Part shown: positions 5,091 to 6,059 of the stretch, piece after piece
Numbering within the stretch: the first letter of the stretch is position 1
Layout: the number at the start of each line of letters is the position of its first letter
Origin: an uncultured Altererythrobacter sp.
GTDB lineage: Bacteria > Pseudomonadota > Alphaproteobacteria > Sphingomonadales > Sphingomonadaceae
Assembly (NCBI GenBank): GCA_946886565.1
Contig: CAMPIX010000057.1
Coordinates: forward strand, 1 to 6,059
Reading direction: 5' to 3'
DNA length: 6,059 bases
Position numbers and translations under genes: made by a program
The notes under the pieces: generated by a model
The model's database searches: none
Told to the model about the DNA's origin: nothing
Seen by the model: only the letters and a program-made list of their open reading frames with translations

Positions 5091-5570
5091 ATGAAGGCGC
5101 TCCACAAGAGCACCCGGTCGATCAAGCCGGCCGAGGTCGAGAAAAAGTGGCACCTGATCGATGCCGAGGGGCTGGTGGTCGGCCGCCTCGCCGCGATCGT
5201 CGCCAACATTCTGCGCGGCAAGCACAAGCCGAGCTACACCCCGCACGTCGATTGCGGCGATCACGTGATCGTGATCAACGCCGACAAGGTGCGCTTCACC
5301 GGCCGCAAGCTCGGCGACAAGAAGTACTACAAGCACACCGGCTATGCCGGCGGGATCAAGGAAACGACCCCGGCCAAGGTGCTCGAGGGCCGCTTCCCCG
5401 AGCGCGTGCTGGAAAAGGCGGTCGAGCGCATGATTCCGCGCGGCCCGCTGGGTCGCGACCAGATGCGCGCGCTGCACCTCTATGCCGGCACCGAGCATCC
5501 GCACGACGGCCAGAAGCCCGAGACGCTCGACGTCGCTTCGATGAATCGCAAGAACAAGGCCTCCGCATAA
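5091..5570 (+). CDS. rplM: 50S ribosomal protein L13
   Basis: The 159-residue early-assembly protein of the large subunit binds 23S rRNA. Conserved landmarks are [17 protein letters not shown] (18-34), the core [20 protein letters not shown] (52-71) running into [11 protein letters not shown] (78-88), the [10 protein letters not shown] signature (113-122) and YAGTEHPH (131-138). It is longer than E. coli L13 (142) because of a few extra N-terminal residues and a basic tail, [11 protein letters not shown], after the point where the E. coli protein ends. The start at 5091 is fixed by AAGGA (5077-5081) nine bases upstream; the in-frame ATG at 5013 would add 26 residues that do not fit the family. 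Its stop TAA overlaps the rpsI ATG by one base (TAATG), the conserved L13-S9 operon. Confidence 0.98.
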   Translation: MKALHKSTRSIKPAEVEKKWHLIDAEGLVVGRLAAIVANILRGKHKPSYTPHVDCGDHVIVINADKVRFTGRKLGDKKYYKHTGYAGGIKETTPAKVLEGRFPERVLEKAVERMIPRGPLGRDQMRALHLYAGTEHPHDGQKPETLDVASMNRKNKASA

Positions 5571-6059
5571 TGGCTGACGAAAAGAACACCGTGTCCGATC
5601 TCTCGGACCTCAAGGACATCGCCGGCGATGCGCCCGAGGGCGACGCCGCGACGATCGCGACCAGCACCGCACCGCTGCGCGAGCAGGAGCTCGATCAGCA
5701 GGGCCGCGCCTACGCCACCGGCCGCCGCAAGGACGCCGTGGCGCGCGTGTGGATCAAGCCGGGCAAGGGCACGATCACGATCAACGGCCGCGATCAGGAA
5801 ACCTACTTCGCGCGTCCGACGCTGCGCCTGATCATCAACCAGCCGTTCGCGATCACGGATCGCGCCGGCCAGTTCGATGTCGTCGCGACGGTCAAGGGCG
5901 GCGGCCTCTCGGGCCAGGCCGGTGCGGTCAAGCATGGCATCAGCCAGGCGCTTTCCAAGTACGAGCCGGCGCTGCGCGCCACCGTCAAGGCCGCCGGCTT
6001 CCTCACCCGCGACAGCCGCGTGGTCGAGCGCAAGAAGTACGGCCGCGCCAAGGCCCGCC
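5570..6059 (+). CDS. rpsI: 30S ribosomal protein S9, C-terminus cut by window end
   Basis: 163 codons are present and the frame runs off the window. Compared with the family's usual ending after [10 protein letters not shown], only about seven or eight residues are missing, including the basic tail that reaches the P-site tRNA anticodon loop. The conserved part starts at [18 protein letters not shown] (48-65), then [10 protein letters not shown] (71-80), [20 protein letters not shown] (108-127) and [16 protein letters not shown] (145-160). Ahead of this is a 40-odd-residue N-terminal extension absent from E. coli S9, rich in Asp/Glu ([16 protein letters not shown] near 10-25). Similar extensions are, as I recall, common in alphaproteobacterial S9. 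The ATG at 5570 overlaps the rplM stop by one base, so translation is probably coupled. Confidence 0.97.
   Translation, partial: MADEKNTVSDLSDLKDIAGDAPEGDAATIATSTAPLREQELDQQGRAYATGRRKDAVARVWIKPGKGTITINGRDQETYFARPTLRLIINQPFAITDRAGQFDVVATVKGGGLSGQAGAVKHGISQALSKYEPALRATVKAAGFLTRDSRVVERKKYGRAKAR

Overview
The window is GC-rich bacterial chromosome. Codon choice is strongly G/C at third positions. The gene families and one large palindromic repeat point to an alphaproteobacterium, most likely of the order Sphingomonadales (Sphingomonas / Erythrobacter / Novosphingobium type). That assignment is inference from protein character and repeat style; no marker here fixes the genus. Nearly all of the DNA is ordinary core genome, with no phage, transposon, CRISPR array or tRNA.

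Layout, left to right. (1) The last 40 codons of an AMP-forming acyl-CoA synthetase (+) end four bases from the stop of a convergent ChaA-type Ca2+/H+ antiporter (-). (2) Behind the antiporter on the same strand is an unrecognised 175-residue helical protein. Its upstream DNA carries a CtrA-like site and then a 144-bp element that can fold into a cloverleaf. (3) Next, still on the - strand, are a ThiS-ThiG fusion (thiazole synthase with its own sulfur carrier) and, 16 bp upstream of it, a small MerC-family membrane protein; these two probably form an operon. (4) A divergent intergenic region with a Zur-like palindrome separates them from the + strand pair ctaA-cutA (haem A synthase, CutA1 metal-tolerance protein), which overlap by ATGA. 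(5) After a short AT-rich gap with a hairpin and the presumed ribosomal promoter comes rplM-rpsI (L13, S9), with S9 cut off by the window edge a few codons before its expected end.

Functional themes: cation and metal handling (ChaA, MerC-like, CutA, haem A for the copper-containing terminal oxidase), thiamine biosynthesis, and the conserved L13-S9 operon. The most interesting signals are regulatory and structural: the Zur-like box between merC and ctaA, the CtrA-like box in front of the unknown gene, the cloverleaf repeat, and the internal Gly-Gly of the ThiS domain in the fusion. I found no convincing previously undescribed multi-gene system. The unknown 175-aa gene is the only real gene here without a family assignment.
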